From Hemerocallis citrina (lineage: Eukaryota; Streptophyta; Magnoliopsida; Asparagales; Asphodelaceae): a stretch of 64,000 bases of DNA. The position numbers and the translations under genes are program-made. The notes beneath the pieces were generated by a model, which was not told the DNA's origin, did no database searches, and saw only the letters and a program-made list of their open reading frames with translations. Shown piece by piece: positions 42,894-56,071 of the stretch. The stretch's first letter is position 1. Each line of letters opens with the position of its first letter. The DNA lies in assembly GCA_017893485.1 (NCBI GenBank), contig CM030364.1, positions 245,905,818 to 245,969,817 on the forward strand. The letters run 5' to 3'.

Positions 42894-43150
42894 TAGTAAT
42901 TCACTTCAATCACTATTCATCTTCACTTTCATTTATCAGATGCATAATGCATTCTCTCCACTTCCCATATTCATTATCACAACACAACTTCTTCATTTAA
43001 TCCATAATAATACACTTTTCGTATTTTCTGAATCTCATCTCGTAATTACTTATTCATTCCGACCCACACACTTACTTCACTATTTCATTTCATCTTACAC
43101 CAAATACTTTCTTCTGTTTCTCATTCACGTTTCATATCATATCCCTTTTA

Positions 43151-43678
43151 CCTCAGGTCTAGCCTGAAGTATCAATTCTTTCTCAGGTCTACCCTGAGGT
43201 ATCATCTCCCTCTCCGATCTATGCGGAGGTATCTGCTCTCCCAGGTCTACCCTGAGGTATCCTCTCTCTCTCCGATCTATGCGGAGGTATCTACTCTCCC
43301 AGGTCTATACTGGGGTATCATCTCTCTCTCAGGTCTACCCTGAGGTATCCTCTCTCTCTCCGATCTATGCGGAGGTATCTACTCTCCCATGTCTATACTG
43401 GGGTATCATCTCTCTCTCAGGTCTACCCTGAGGTATCATCTCTCTCTCCGGTCTCTTCGGAGGTATCTTCTCTCCCAGGTCTATGCTGGGGTATCCACTC
43501 TTTCTCAGGTCTACCCTGAGGTATCATCTCTCTCTCCGGTCTCTTCGGAGGTATCTGCTCTCCCAGGTCTATGCTGGGGTATCCACTCTCTCTCAGGTCT
43601 ACCCTGAGGTATCATTTCTCTCTCCGATCTCTTCGGAGGTATCTGCTCTCCCAGGTCTATGCTGGGGTATCCACTCTC
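43151..43678. repeat. Array of about 18 hairpin units, about 29 bp each
   Basis: Three unit types alternate: A, CTCAGG-TCTAC-CCTGAG; B, CTCCG-ATCTATG-CGGAG (or GTCTCTT loop); C, CCCAG-GTCTATA-CTGGG (or GTCTATG). All are followed by GTATC and a CT-rich spacer. From about 43345 on they form a higher-order A-B-C repeat of about 87 bp. Stem changes between types are compensated on the other arm. Confidence 0.92.
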
Positions 43679-45347
43679 GTCAACCGAAATTCTTGTTATT
43701 AACATTCTCTTTTCATAATTATCCTCACCCTTTATCATCATAGCATCTCATCTTTTATGTGAACTTACTAACACATAAACAATAATCACCATCCCACTTA
43801 CCCTTTCAATGCATCACATATAAGAAATATCACTGTAATTAACATACAAAACCATCACATCATATGATGGAACACCACAACTGTACTGTATTATTTATTT
43901 TATCATTACCTCACCCATCATGAATATACCGTACTATTTATTATCTCATTCTCACATATTGGCATACGCCCAGTAGATTAACACATCACAACACCATATA
44001 CGTATGTATATATACACAATACATTACCATCACACTAAATATTCAAAATCACATCAATTCACCATATACCGACATCCTTATATACATATAACTCATCCCC
44101 ATATATATAACTAATCCATCGGCTATGAATATATATCAGTACACAAGAGACGAGTATTTAAGCGTCACATTGCACACCAACATCGAACACTAATTTCCAT
44201 TCACACATATACCTTATTCCGGAATTCATACCAATTATTCCGATTATACTAATTTTTTTTTAAAACAACAAATACATAAATACATTCATACTCACCTAAC
44301 AGTCCGGGAAGATTCGAAGCATCACTTCTCCATCCGGCACACGAAGCCGTTAACATTTCCTATTATCAAGTTTCAAAGCAATTAAGGCTTAAAACATCCA
44401 AATCAACCACAGAAAATTATAACACTATTTCTAATATCACTCAGGCGTTTTATCGAACGTCTGGGATGCACACGTGCAATGCACGTAATAGACAAATTCC
44501 TACGGGGTTTTTATCCCCTAAACAATAACTAGAATCACCACCAAAATATTTTAATAACTCAACTATATTTTCCATTACTATACAAGAAATAATTCATACA
44601 TATATAATTCTCTTTTACAAACCCAAAACCCTAATTTATTAACAACTTGCAAATCTCTCTAACAACTTGCTAATTTCTCACATCTACCATTTTCAACATC
44701 TCTAAATCTCTCTACCATAATATTCCTATTCAATAGAAATTAAACCAACTCAATTTTATACAATAAAATGGTTTAGGGTTTACCTTTTCGAAATCCTTTC
44801 GAAAATCCGACGCTACCACGATGTAGAGCACCCTCCAATTAGCAATCCCCTCGATTTAATTTAAAAATAATGGACAAACGGATCGATTTGGGATGGGGGA
44901 AAACCAACCGAATGGGTTTCGGTGGCTTCTTACGATCAGGGAACAAATGAAGAGAAAGAAAAGAAGGGGGGGAGGAAGGAGGAGAGGATGGGGTTTTTAG
45001 TAAAATAAATAAATAAATAAATAAATAATTAGGAGTATTACATATAAGCCCCCAATCTCAAAAATATTTCAAATAAACCCCCAACTCTTACACTTCAAAA
45101 ATACTAACAATGTAAAATACATAAAATTGTCTCATAAAATCCTCTAACAGTAGAAAATAAAGTAGACAATATTTCTCCACATAAAACTCAACTCATAACC
45201 CCCAATATATCAATAACACCAATCTAACACAAATATCCATACCAATATCCATATTTAAATAAAATATATCAAAAATAATTTTCACCACTCCAAATATATA
45301 AAAACAGGTATTTTCGGTATTTTACAAATTCGAGGTGTTACACTCTA

Positions 45348-45640
45348 CCTCTATGTTCGTCTTGATATCTAGTTATGTTGAAATCCCCTCCTAACACCCA
45401 GGGATGATTCCATCTCTTCCTAATGTCTTTAATCTCCTGCCACAAATCTTTCCGACGTCTAGCGTCGTAAGGGCCATACACAGCAGTGACCATGTGCTCT
45501 CATTCGTCACTTCATCTTCTTAATCTAATGGATACCATGAAGGTTCCAATATAATCCTCTAGAATTGAACTAGGTAAGCAAAAAGACAAGATGTACTCAT
45601 TTTTAGTCCACAGAAATACGGGTTTTCTTTTTTCTCCCCC
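45348..45640 (-). pseudogene. LINE endonuclease, truncated start
   Basis: On the minus strand VTAVYGPYDARRRKDLWQEIKDIRKRW and WVLGGDFNITRYQDEHRG correspond to the central part of the L1 endonuclease. Stops precede it. The LINE ends near a run of C at 45637-45650. Confidence 0.8.
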
Positions 45641-46042
45641 CCCCCCCCCTCCTTTCTAGGCAAATAAGTTTGTGCATTATCATGCATGCCTGTAGACAAA
45701 AAAATTTAAAAGAAAAAAAAATCATATGTTGCGTAGTTCATGTTTTTGCCCATATGTGCAAGTGCACGGGTCATGGGTGAATAGTCCACTTGACGTTTTA
45801 ACTTTTAAGTTCACTTTGCTGTTCAAACTTGAATGTTTATGATATATCAATCCCAACCTTGAAGAGACACACAACTATATATTCATAGATTTATGATACA
45901 TTCAGCTAACTTAACCAGATAATTAATACTACTAGTAATCTACACGTGTGATGCACGTTTTAATCAATTTTTTTATGTTTATAGAGTAAATAATAAGACG
46001 TAAACTGACCTTGAACCTGAAACATCCCTTTTACTCATACAT
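45641..46042. other. Short intergenic stretch, no gene seen
   Basis: A C run and a T-rich segment mark the edge of the LINE. The rest is AT-rich and holds no coding or structural signal I can name. Confidence 0.4.
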
Positions 46043-46534
46043 CACTACAAAAAAAAAAAGACTACAATAGCGTTTATATCCTGGCATTTGGGTATAAACG
46101 CCGGGTAGACCCTTGGCCCCCAAATAAATAAATAAAAAACCCTCTCCTACCCAAACATTTTTAATAAATGCCGGAGGAGTGGAGGTGTTTTATACTCTTA
46201 TCACACACCAAAATTCTCAATAATAATAAAAAAAAAAAACCCATTTTGCTCTCCCGCTCAAATCCGCAACCCTATCTCCACCGTGTTCGACATCATCCCC
46301 CGCCGTCTTCAACATCCGTCCTTGCTCAATCTATTTCCCTCTCACTCCCGAACCTCGGCCACCACCATCGCCCTTGCCATCTCCCTCCCCTGCCGTCGTC
46401 CCCCACCACCCCCCACTGTCTCCCTCCCCCGCCATCGTCCCCCGACGTTCCTCGTCGTCTCCCACTATCGACGACCTCTGATTCTTCAGGTAAAATTAGT
46501 TTAATGTTCATTTTAGGGCTTTAGGGTTTCATAT
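46043..46534 (+). mobile_element. CACTA (En/Spm) left end, truncated by LTR insertion
   Basis: CACTACAAAAAAAA after CAT (46040-46042) is the standard CACTA terminus. It is followed by subterminal repeats around GGC/GCCGG words (AGCGTTTATATCCTGGCATTTGGGTATAAACGCC, a hairpin). A proline/serine-rich ORF (46168-46524) may be a captured or leader segment. The element is cut at 46534 by a chromovirus LTR. A CACTA transposase-like exon at 63612-63847 may be its distant continuation. Confidence 0.65.
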
Positions 46535-49500
46535 TGTCACTCCCCGCTTCCCAAAAAAAATACAGAATACGGATAAGCGACTCAACCCAGCGAATGATTT
46601 GCATCATGCATAAGCTGTTCAGAATCTTTACAACAAATCTCAGAATAATCAAAGTCGGAAGCCAAAAGAATCATCCTCACACAGACATATATATCTCAAA
46701 ACAAAACAAAGTGCAAATAGAAATTAATTGAAATCCATTATTATAATAGTCTCAAATAAATAGATCCGAATAAATTAATATCCTTGGTCACATTGCCCAA
46801 ATGCAAATAAAATCCAAGTACTCAAATACCTCGTTCACAAGCAACAGATATTAATAATAGCAAAAAAAGTCCAGCACTAATATTTCATTTCTCCAATACC
46901 ATCGGGCAAACGACCATCCTGATCTGTAATCAATAAATTGTAGGAGAAGGAAAAAGAAAACAAGTACCCGTCAATGTAAGTTACGGGCCGCTTGTAATGC
47001 AGGATACAAGTACATGAAAAACTAAACAACTAAAATAATAGCAAAAACAGATATAGCATGGTATAACAGAATCAACTAGCATAGTATACTAACATGAGTC
47101 AAGTGTCAAAAGTCAAATAGCATGTAGACAGATATACGGATAATGACAAATAATAGTGTCAAATGATAGTATCAGACTGATGACAGATAATAAGATAATT
47201 AGGTAATCAGATAGCAGATACAGATAACAGATTCAAATATTAGATACAGAAGTAGCTACAGATGTTAGATACAGTGTCACGCCCCGCTTCCCAAAATACG
47301 GAAATACGAGCCCGTGACGAAGCCCAGCGGATGATTTTTTTTTTCATCATCCATAAGCTGTAGGATCGACTCAGCACCATAACAAGAATATATCTAGATT
47401 TATATGTAACCAAGCATGCATGAATAATTTATTAAGCAGCAGAAAACAATTTAAACAAATAATAATGTTCAAATAGTTCACATGTCTGGATCAAGTATAA
47501 ACTCGGAAGCAAGTCTTATACAGCAGGAGAAATAAATACCTTAAGAAAAGCAACTATTTAAACAGGTCCTTGCTCCAAGCAAACCTGAAATGTCTGCTCG
47601 CCAGTTCCAGCAGGAAGCTCGTCTCCAAAGTCTGCTTAATAATATAAACAGGGAAACAAAGGGGAAACAAGAGAAATGCCCTTAGTGCAAGCTAGGGCCA
47701 CAAATAGTGAAAGCAAGTACAAGTAAGGGGAACAAGAATTGGAATCAAGAATATAACAGAGTTATAAGAAGTAGTGGACAAAACAAGGACTAGCTAGCAA
47801 GAGGGAACATCTAAATAACTAGGTTGGATAACAACTGCTAGTGGTGAAACACATGTCAGGTACACCTATAGGGGTATTTAATATCAAGCGACAAATCTCA
47901 AGTCTAGTGTCATATGTTATTTCAAATGTCAGGTCTTAAATGTCAAGTTGTCAAGTTCAAGTGTCAAGTTGTCTAGTTCAAGTTATCGAGTTCAAGTCTA
48001 GTTCAAGTTATCAAGTTCAAGTCTAATGTGATTACTATCTAGGTAGCACGACATGCATCCATCTTTTTACTACATGGTTGCTACAGTCAAAGCAATTTCG
48101 TTTAGACCTATTAATGGATTTTATAGGGCGGCGTACTCAGGTATCAAGTATCAAGCAAGCCATGGTTCATGAATCGAAAATTTAATAACAAGTTCACGAA
48201 GCAAGTTCGCGAATCCACAAGCAAGTTCGAGAACCGCACAATGGGTTCAAGAATCAAACAAGTTCATGAGCCGAGTAACCGACTCCATGAATCAAACAAG
48301 ATACAACAAGTTCATGACCAAGTATTGGGAAACACGGGCCCCCTTCCGAGTACACTTATCTATATTGTCCATTCTATAGTCTTTCCCAAACCCCGGCTTG
48401 TTACTTTTATTAACTCTTCTCAAGCAAGCATACATATGTAAAATGTTGTGATTTAATTCTAGGAAAAATTGGGGATGTCCTATATGGTGTCCAGCAACTA
48501 CATGTAAAATTTGGGGTCAAACGCTCGCTGTTTACACAGCTAAAATAATTCGCAAAGAAAATATATACAGCAGTTTTGCAAATCTGCGTCTACTGACACA
48601 GCTGCAGTAAAACTGCCATAACTCCTAGACCGTAGCTCCAAATTCGATCAACTTGGAGTCTATCGATATCTACACATCCGGATCTACATTTCATATTCAG
48701 GGCTCGGCCCAAATTCCAATGATAAAAGGGTCGAAACCGCAAAAGAATATTCAGACAGCAACACTCAGGTTTTATTTACTAATGTAGGTTTCATGGAAAT
48801 ATGTAATTTGGTGTCTAAGTTGTTAAGTAGCATAAATACATAATCATGGAGATCAAACAGCAACTAATAAATGTTTTTCAAGTCATAATAGTCACAAATT
48901 CATCAAAATACTAACTTTATATGCGTCTACAAATTTTAGGGGTCCTTAATTCATATGTCCATGTGATTCATGTGTTCAAGGGGGTAAAAGAGTCCAATTG
49001 ATTATTATTTAATACGAGAAAGTTTTGTGACTCTTAGATTGTGGGTTTGAAGGTTCAAAATTGATTTACAATGATATTTCAAAGGGGAGTCACAATCTAA
49101 CTATTTGCAGTATTTCAAGGAGGCTTGTACTAGAACAATAAGATGTACAAGGTTACTTGCCTTAAATCGACGATTATAGACTCCGCTTGCTGAAGCAATT
49201 GAGTAGAAAAATCCCCGAAAATGTCCTCAAAAAGCGCGTGCAAAAATTGATCGGAGATCGCGTTTTCCCGCACACAGGATCGGCCCAGAACAGCGTACAG
49301 CGGCTTCGGATCTGGTGCGGCCAAAACAGGAAACAGCGAAGCCGGCCAATGGAAAAGCTCCTCCGCAGCGGATCTGATCCACACAGGGAACAGCGGATCT
49401 CGGATCGCCTGTGGGTGAAACACCGAACAGCGATCTCACTGGCTCGATCGCACGGATCTTAAAGCGATCGGACGCTTGAGATTCGATCCCGCCCCAATCC

Positions 49501-52500
49501 TCTTCTTCTTCGTTCGATCGAGCAGAGCGCGAGAGAGAGTAACGGCGGGGTGCTTCGTTGGCGGCGACTGCGGCAGCGACGGAGTGCGGCGACGGCGGCG
49601 ACGACGTCGAGAAGCGACGGCGCGGCGATGGCGAGGCTGCTCTGTTCGTGGGTTCGAACATAGGGTGAGAGCGGGAGTGGCGTTGGGGTTCGGCGGCGTC
49701 TGGCGAAGCAGCGGAGAGGGTAGAGCGGTCGAGGCGATGGGGATATGGTCGGAGGTCGAGAGCGAAGGTGAGGGAGGCGTCGAGTTGGGTGCCGACGAGT
49801 TTGGATGGGTTTCGAAGCCTTGGGTTCGAAGGATGGATGGGTTCGCTGTTGATGATGGAGGATGCAGGCGGTGGTGGTGATGTGGGGTTGACGAGGAGCG
49901 GGAGTCGAGTAGGTGGTGGTTGGAGGTGGCGAGGCGATCGGAAATGGATCGAAGATGGGTTGGTTGGCGTGCGAAAGAGGTGGAGAAGGAAACGGGTGAA
50001 GAAGGTGATTAGCGGCGGGGTTAGTTTTTAGGGTTTAACAGTAGAGAGGTAATTAGGGTTAGGGTAGGGTTTTATATACTAGGTTAGCGGGTTTGCGGGT
50101 TTGAGAGTTTAGGGGATCCGATTCAAAAAGGGCCCAACAGAAGAAATGGTCAAGGAGCACAATAATGGGGATTAGAGAGATAAACGAGAATAATCGGTCT
50201 ATTTCTCATGAAGAACGGTGCAAGATGGCACACAATTGAATTTGATAAAGGACCCACAATTGAGTTGAGACAAAAATAAATGATTTTATTCGAACTGAAA
50301 TAAAATACGGGATCTCAAATAGACAAAAGAGTACAATTGAGAAAAATACGGTATAAAATACAAATACGGGAAACAGGAGTTACATACAGATTCAGATTCT
50401 TATAAGTCTTGTATTAATTACTAACTAGGTAGCACTTCATGTGTCATCCTTTTTTCACATGGTTGCTACATTCAAAACAGTTAAGTTTGTAGATTTCGTA
50501 GGGAATCATATAGAGCCGTTTACTCATGGTTGAGACAGACAGATATCAGATGCAAAATCCACACAGACAAATAGAACCTAGTGGTTCCCTTCTTCCCTAC
50601 ACCTTCCTATAGGAAGTAATGTAGACAGGGTACAGAATAACAAATCACAGATAATCATATGGGAAACACGAGCCCGCTTCAAAGTACACATTTCTATGCT
50701 TTCCCACTACTAGATCTTTTCCATAAACCCCGGCTTGATCATTTTATAATTATTATCAGACAGATATGTATGTGCATGAAACAGAGTAAATCTAGCACGA
50801 TATGTCGACCCACAAGTTCAGAATAACTGATAAGCATGTACAGATGGTAAGATAGTCACATAACAGAACAAAATAGGGTACTTCCTAATTCAGGACAGCA
50901 CGACAGTACAGTACTAAAATAGCTATTCCCGATACCACAAATATCAAAACCTAGATCCGTCAGAGAATCTGGAAAATAGACTTTCAACCGAATCCAGCGA
51001 ATACATATAAGTCATATAGTGTTTCAGAAAAACATAACTCAAAACTGATTTGAAACCAGAAAATACGTTCAGCCAGAAATCAGTAAATCGAATTCACAGT
51101 CAGGAAAAGAGTATCAAAACACCTCAAATAAATCCAGGAACAATCTGGGGTATTCCCCTATATGTCTAGTATCGGAATATAAAGTTTCAAAATTTTTCAG
51201 TAAAATCAGTTTAACCAACAAAAATCAGAAAACATCAAGAAACGATAGTTTGGCAAATTTGGAATTCCCAACACTGCTGTACGAAAACTGTAATATCTCG
51301 CAAACCGTGAAACAAAATTCAGATCCATCAAAGGGAGATGAAAATAGACAAAATAAGATAACTTTCATATTTTATAAATATTTTTCATACAGAAAAAGTA
51401 ATTAGGGTGAAAATACAAATCTTTTCAGAACAGCGAGCAAAATCTAGCAAGTATAGTTTTTATAAACAAGCATGGAACGGTATATAAAACTCATCAATAA
51501 AATCCACCAATATGCTGGGAAATCCCTAGGTAGGTATAGAAATACTGTGCAAAATTTCAGATCGAAATAATATGCTTAGCACGAGTATCAGAATAGTTTA
51601 GTCATCGAAATTATCAAGAAACGAAATCTGGAAATATAATACAGCTCGGTAGTAAAACAATCATATCTCACACATATGAAAACGAAATCGATCTCTGTCA
51701 GAAAATTTGGAAAGAAGACAAATTTCTTTAAAAATCATGTTTAATGCTGAAGTTAAGATACTGATCTTAATATGGTTTAAAATACCAATCAAAACCGATC
51801 ACTGACAACATACAAATTTTCCTCTTAACAATAAATCAACATACAACATACGAAACTCGTTCTAAACACAACCAAACATGTTATAGAGCCTACTAAGTGT
51901 CCAAACATCATGAAATAGGGTATATAGCATGTCCACAACAAGTATATCACATGGATCCAAACAAACACCTAAATTCTCATAACTATCTCACAAATATAAT
52001 CACATCAAGAACGGGCAACACCTAAGTTGTTTCATGTCAAATTTGTGTCGTGAGGCAACTATGGTCAGTAGCACTATAGAGACAATACTCATCAAACATG
52101 CATCACACACGAGTTGTTTCTAGAATCCAACTACACTACAAGCAGAATTTATGACATATATCATACAAAGGAATTGAGTATAAGTTACTTGCCTTAACCG
52201 AAGACGAAACGAACACCAAGAATAACGGGAACGGATTCCCGGCAACGAACAAAACCCACGAAAAAAACCACGAACCAAGCAATCCGCAACCACACGTGCA
52301 ACCCACATGCACGTGCAATCCAAGAGAGAGAGCGGTAGGGAGTGGCACGGGCGGCAGCGGCGCTGGCTGATGTTGGCACTGCTGCTGCTCCTGTCGCTGC
52401 TATCGATGCCGGCGGACGGGGAGGAGGACGGGAGAGAGATGATGGGGGTGGTGCTCGGGAGATGATGGTGTGCAGCTAGGGGGTCTCAGGTTGGGGTGTG

Positions 52501-53040
52501 CTGGGGACGAAAATGGGCAGGTCGGGAGAGGGGGCCTAGGGTGTTGGTCGGTGGGTGGCAGTGCAAAACAGGGAAGGAGGTCGGGGGTAGGGTGTAGGTA
52601 GAGTTAGGGTTAGGGTTTTAGGGTGAGAGAGGGAGTGTATATATATAGTGGAGTTTAGGGTTGTGGGTATTTGAGTTGTGGATAGTTTAGCAGTAGTAGT
52701 AGGAGATTGGGTTTAATTAGGATTTGAATAGGATTTATAGGCTAATTTGTTTGGTAGATAAATAGAGATCAAAAGGCAATAGGATTAGCAACCAAAACAC
52801 CACGTGCACCCAAGAACAAAACAAAGAGAACAAGGATCAAATAAAGAGTGAAAACAATAATAACGATCAAGAACAAATCAAGGAACAAAAAAATCAATCA
52901 CAAGAAGATCAAAAATGAGCAAAAATGAATATATATTGAAAACAACTCCAATATACGGTCCAAAATACAAGAAGAGTATAAAAACTCAAGAAAGAAGAAA
53001 AATACACCAAAAATATGAAAAACGAAAAGCAGGGGTTACA
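46535..53040 (-). repeat. Chromovirus LTR (3' side of the following element), split by a solo LTR
   Basis: It starts TGTCACTCCCCGCTTCCC on the plus strand and ends GCAGGGGTTACA, directly next to the polypurine region of the minus-strand chromovirus. The solo LTR at 47275-50384 interrupts it, so its own length is about 3.4 kb (46535-47274 plus 50390-53040). The family is the same as the solo LTR, as shared blocks (ATGGTTGCTACA; GTTACTTGCCTTAA) demonstrate. A TATATATATAG box near 52640 would be the promoter on the minus strand. Confidence 0.75.
47275..50384 (-). mobile_element. Solo LTR nested in the chromovirus LTR
   Basis: It starts TGTCACGCCCCGCTTCCC and ends CAGGAGTTACA, and is flanked by TACAG on both sides (47270-47274, 50385-50389). 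The GC-rich ORFs on both strands at 49130-50031 sit in the promoter/leader part and are not supported as genes. It is 3.1 kb and represents a younger copy of the family it inserted into. Confidence 0.85.
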
Positions 53041-53080
53041 ATCTTATCCACCTAACAAAAAAAATTTCGTTCTCGAAATT
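53041..53080 (-). promoter_or_regulatory. Polypurine region and 3' LTR junction
   Basis: On the minus strand TTTCGAGAACGAAATTTTTTTTG, then TTAGGTGGATAAGAT, precedes TGTAACCCC. The AACGAAATTTTTTT block is usual just upstream of the polypurine tract in Tekay-like elements. The tract itself is degenerate. Confidence 0.55.
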
Positions 53081-53164
53081 CAAAAAGAAGATACATAGGG
53101 TTACCCCGAGAGAAAAAGAAAAGAAAGAAAACAAAGAAAAACAAAACAAAACAACCACTACTCA

Positions 53165-54533
53165 AACAAATGAGAAAACTTCTGCTAAATCTCCTCCTCC
53201 AGCTCCCAAGTCAACTCACAAGGCGAGTGAGGATTCCAAGCAACACGAACCAGCTTGATGACCTTGTTCTTAAGCACTTTCTCCCGCCGATCCACAATAG
53301 CAACTGGCAGAATCCACAAGTCAAATCCGAGTAGTCGATCAGAGTAGTCGATCACGTGACTCTCATCGCAAATATATCTCTTGAGTCGTGAGACATGGAA
53401 AACATCTTCCACTCCTGATAACGCTGGCGGCAAAGCGAGACGATAGGCCACCATGCCTATTCACTCCAAAATCTTAAACGGTCCAATAAACCTGGGGCTA
53501 AGCTTCCCCCACCACTGAACCGAATGACACCGCGCCACAGCGATACCTTAAGGAAAACATGGTCACCAGCTACAAACTCTAAAGCCCTCCGATGTACATC
53601 AACCCACCGCCTCTGCTTATCCTGAGCTGCCTGAAGATGCTTTCTGATCTGAGTCACAGCATCAACTGTCCAGGTGATCAACTCCGGACCCAACAACTTC
53701 CTCGCACCAATGTCATCCCAACACACTGGTGATCTGCACTTACGCCAATAAAGTGCCTCGAACGGTGCAGCTTTAAGACTGGCGTGAAAGCTGTAATTGT
53801 ACGAGAACTCTACGAGATGCAAATGGTCCTCCCAAGATCCACCGAACTGCAACATACAGGATCGCAACATGTCCTCAAGGATCTGAATAGTCCGCTCTGA
53901 CTGTCCATCAGTCTGGGGATATAAAGCTGTACTGTACTTCAACTTACTCCCCAAACTAGCCTGAAGACTCTCCCAAAACTGAGATCTGAATCTCGTATCC
54001 ATGTTGGATACAATACTGACTAGAACCCCATGAAGCCTAACAATCTCTTGTATGTACCGCTCAGCAAGGCTCTCAGTAGACTAACTGACACGAAAGGGAA
54101 TGAAGTGAGAACTCTTCGTCAAACAGTCGATAATCACCCAAACAGCATTGTGACCCTTAGGACTCCTCGGCAAAGCGGTTACATAATCCATGGTGATATG
54201 TTTCCACTTCCACTATGGAACAGGAAGAGGTTGAAGAAGTCCAGCGGTTCTCTGATGCTCTGCCTTAACCTACTGACAGATCAAACACTGAGCAACAAAC
54301 CAAGCTACAGCCCTTTTCATTCCATGCCACCAGAAATGAAGCTTCAAACCTCGATACATCTTAGTACTGCCAGGATGGATAGAATACGAAGACTGATGAG
54401 CTTCCTCAAGCAACCTCTGACGAACTTCACCCTTAGGGACACACAACCGGGAACCAAAACGAAGCGAACCGTTGGCATGAATAACCATGTCCGTTCTGGA
54501 CCCAGACTCAACCTCAGCTCGAAAGCCCTGCAA
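53165..54533 (-). pseudogene. Chromovirus integrase and chromodomain
   Basis: Minus-strand frames show the HHCC zinc region (SSYSIHPGSTKMYRGLK ... FVAQCLICQ). The core is WVIIDCLTKSSHF, SNMDTRFRSQFWESLQ and YPQTDGQSERTIQ. The second catalytic aspartate is replaced (SNMD for SDRD). VAYRLALPPALSGVEDVFHVSRLKRYI follows, and then LVRVAWNPHSPCELTWELEEEI, the chromodomain-type C-terminus. Stops at 54067, 54230 and 54268 and a shift at 53455 break it. Confidence 0.88.
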
Positions 54534-54554
54534 CTGCGCATCACCAGCCTGAGC

Positions 54555-56071
54555 CTATTTGATCTGATAAAAAAGAGAAGACTGAAGCTGGAGCGCAAGA
54601 CAACTCCGACCAGAACTCGGCAACAAAACCTCCAAATCCAACCTCCTCATTTGCTCAATCAGATCACTCTGCTGAGTAAGAACCATAACTACCGGTCTCC
54701 TACTCAAAGCATCTGGCACCAAGTTTACTTTACCAGGATGATATTGCAAACTGATGTCATAATCGGCCATAAGCTCCAACCATTGCCTTTGCCTCATGTT
54801 TAATTCCTTCTGGGTGAAAACGTACTTGAGACTTTTGTGGTCTGTAAAGATCTCCACTCGGTCTTCAAGTAAATAATGTCTCCACAACTTTAAAGCAAAG
54901 ATCACTGCCGCTAACTCCAAGTCATGAGTAGGATAATTCTTTTCATGCAGCCTCAACTGTCTCGATGCATACGCAACGACACGGCCCTTCTGCATAAGAA
55001 CTGCTCCAAGACCCTTACTAGAAGCATCTGCCTAAACCATCTGAAATAGTCAACACAGGCGCTGACGTCAATCTGTTCTTCAACTCAACAAAATCCTCAT
55101 TGCACTCACCAGACCAACAAAACTTCTGATTCTTTCTTGTCAGTTTAGTTAACGGCCCTACAATCTTCAAAAAATCTTGGACGAATTTTTGATAATAGCC
55201 AGCGAGACCAAGAAAACTCTGCACTTCGGAAACCGACTTAGGAATTGGCCAATCCTTCACATCAAAAATCTTAGAAGGATCTACAGAAACATCGTCACCA
55301 GAAATGATGTGCCCCAAGAAAGAGACCCTGTCGAGCCAAAACTTGCACTCGCTGAGTTTTCCATAGAGCTGATTCTCTCTCAAAGTCTGCAGAACCACTC
55401 TAAGATGCTCAGCATGATCTTCATGATTCCGAGAATATACCAAAATGTCATCGATGAAGACCACCACAAATCTATCCAAGAACTGAGAGAAAACCCGGTT
55501 CATAAGACTCATGAATACAGCTGGCGCATTAGTGAACCCCGAACGACATCACAAGATACTCATAGTGCTCGTATCTAGTCCTGAATGTAGTCTTCTGTAT
55601 ATCCGCAACCTTCACCTTGACTTGGTGATATCCAGAATGAAGATCCAACTTCGAGAAAATAGCATCCCCATACAACTGGTCAAACAAATCATCGATCCTG
55701 GGCAAGGGATACCGGTTCTTCACAATAACACTGTTCAGTTTCCGATAATCAATGCACAGACGACGACTACCATCATTCTTGTTGACAAAAAGGACCGAAG
55801 CACCCCAAGGCGAAACACTTGGTCTGATGAAACCCAAATCAAGCAACTCCTAAATCTGCACCTTAAGCTCTACTAGCTCAACCGGTGTCATCCTGTATGG
55901 ACTCTTCAATATCGGCGTAGTACCAGGCTGAACATCAATACCGAACTCCACATCCTTATCAGGGGGTAAGCCAGGCAACTCATCTGGAAAAACAACCAAG
56001 AAATCCTGAACTACTAAAGGCACAGCCTCACAACTTGAGTGCAATTCCATCGCACAATCCATCTGTACCAC
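54555..56071 (-). pseudogene. Chromovirus reverse transcriptase and RNase H
   Basis: VVQDFLVVFPDELPGLPPDKDVEFGID leads into [40 protein letters not shown] and [14 protein letters not shown], so the catalytic F-I-D-D box is intact. RNase H follows with [16 protein letters not shown] and [17 protein letters not shown] at about 55847 (from CAG), a frameshift at 55510-55530 and a stop at 55017 interrupt it. Confidence 0.9.

Larger units (their letters stand above)
41415..45342 (-). mobile_element. Solo LTR of a chromovirus-type gypsy element, 3.9 kb
   Basis: It starts TGTAACGCCCCC and ends GGTGTTACA on the plus strand, flanked by a 5-bp duplication CTCTA (41410-41414, 45343-45347) inside the LINE endonuclease. 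Reading on the minus strand gives TGTAACACC...GGGGCGTTACA, the same terminal words as the chromovirus LTRs further right, so it is probably a related family. No internal domain remains. It contains two arrays of small hairpins. Confidence 0.8.
37411..45640 (-). mobile_element. L1-like LINE, 5'-truncated, interrupted twice
   Basis: On the minus strand an endonuclease C-terminal part (45348-45640, 41171-41414), reverse transcriptase (40123-41121, 38580-39216) and C-terminal zinc-type region (37683-38066) are in the order of plant L1 ORF2. The end near 37411 is an A run on the minus strand. A hAT element (39225-40114) and a solo LTR (41415-45342) split it. In each case the reading resumes exactly across the duplication. 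ORF1 and the endonuclease N-terminus are absent. Confidence 0.88.

Noticed and set aside
49130..50031. GC-rich ORFs on both strands in the solo LTR
   Set aside because: They overlap in all frames, lie in the promoter/leader part of the LTR and have no recognisable domain.
54030..54803. Long plus-strand ORF of 257 codons
   Set aside because: It is antisense to chromovirus integrase and RNase H and has no motif of its own.
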